A stretch of 5,292 nucleotides of DNA from an uncultured Eubacteriales bacterium (lineage in GTDB: Bacteria; Bacillota_A; Clostridia; Oscillospirales; Oscillospiraceae): the NCBI GenBank assembly GCA_900556015.1, contig USNH01000087.1, forward strand, positions 1 to 5,292. The letters run 5' to 3'. Positions 5,154-5,292 of the stretch are shown one piece after another. Every line of letters begins with the position of its first letter. Positions within the stretch are counted from its first letter, which is position 1. The translations under genes were made by a program, and so were the position numbers. Under the pieces are notes generated by a model. It was given only the letters and a program-made list of their open reading frames with translations, had not been told where the DNA came from and did no database searches.

Positions 5154-5292
5154 GTGAAGCATTGCATTATAGCTAAGTATACGGCGGAGGCCTACGCACG
5201 GTGGGAAGCGTTGCTGCCCCGCATCCGGGAGATATTCTCCGCGGCGGGGGACATTCCCGGCGTGAGAGGTGCGGAGGTGTTTCCCAACTGCG
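5154..5292 (+). CDS. Dabb-like (stress-responsive alpha/beta barrel) protein, N-terminal part
   Basis: The open frame starts at GTG 5154 and runs off the window end after 46 codons. The visible protein opens MKHCIIAKYTAEAYARW and contains LLPRIREIFSAAGDIPGVRG (20-39) and AEVFPNC (40-46). The order beta-strand (KHCIIAKY), amphipathic helix, then IPGVRGAEVFPN matches the start of Dabb domains (typically VKHIVxxK...IPGIxxxExGxN), small dimeric ferredoxin-like barrels of mostly unknown function. Only half of a typical domain (about 95-100 residues) is visible, so the family call is tentative. The start follows the microprotein stop by 9 nt, so it probably belongs to the rarA operon. GTG is preferred because no ATG is near and the family N-terminus aligns there. 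Confidence 0.6.
   Translation, partial: MKHCIIAKYTAEAYARWEALLPRIREIFSAAGDIPGVRGAEVFPNC

Noticed and set aside
1..5292. Search for CRISPR arrays, IS ends, tRNA genes, toxin-antitoxin pairs or defence genes
   Set aside because: No regularly spaced repeats, transposase, tRNA-like clover or defence domain was seen on either strand. The only notable inverted repeat is the terminator at 2818-2851.

Overview
The window is GC-rich bacterial chromosome with tightly packed, often overlapping genes, strong GGAGG-type ribosome binding sites and no mobile element, RNA gene or CRISPR array that I can see. The proteins have a Firmicutes/Clostridia character: a clostridial-type M22 (TsaD-like) paralog next to xseA, a Clostridia-like xseA-xseB-ispA block, a 420-residue RarA and a DUF951 protein. 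With the high GC, this best fits the class Clostridia, probably an Oscillospiraceae-type gut lineage (inference; no marker gene here fixes the genus).

Left block, + strand (1-2787): the 3' end of an M22/TsaD-like protein, then xseA and xseB (the two subunits of exodeoxyribonuclease VII), then ispA (a short-chain polyprenyl diphosphate synthase). M22/xseA overlap by 20 nt, xseA/xseB by 23 nt, and xseB/ispA are 3 nt apart, so this is one translationally coupled operon whose promoter lies left of the window. It ends at a strong 15-bp hairpin (2818-2851), shared with the convergent nth gene.

Middle (2859-3595): nth (endonuclease III) on the - strand, then a 92-bp divergent intergenic region with two face-to-face promoters. 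Each promoter's -35 hexamer lies inside the other's spacer, one firing towards nth and one towards rarA.

Right block, + strand (3596-5292): rarA (AAA+ replication-recombination ATPase), a DUF951 protein, a 32-residue single-pass membrane microprotein absent from simple length-filtered gene calls, and the start of a Dabb-like (stress-responsive alpha/beta barrel) protein cut by the window end. Junctions are a 1-nt overlap, a 4-nt ATGA overlap and a 9-nt gap, so this too looks like one operon.

Functionally the window joins DNA maintenance (ExoVII, EndoIII, RarA) with isoprenoid synthesis (IspA) and small proteins of unknown role. Most of it is ordinary core genome. I found no convincing new defence or mobile system. 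The items most worth a second look are the overlapping divergent promoters between two DNA-maintenance genes, the microprotein/DUF951 pair behind rarA, the M22 paralog coupled to ExoVII, and a clear codon-use shift between xseA and xseB/ispA.
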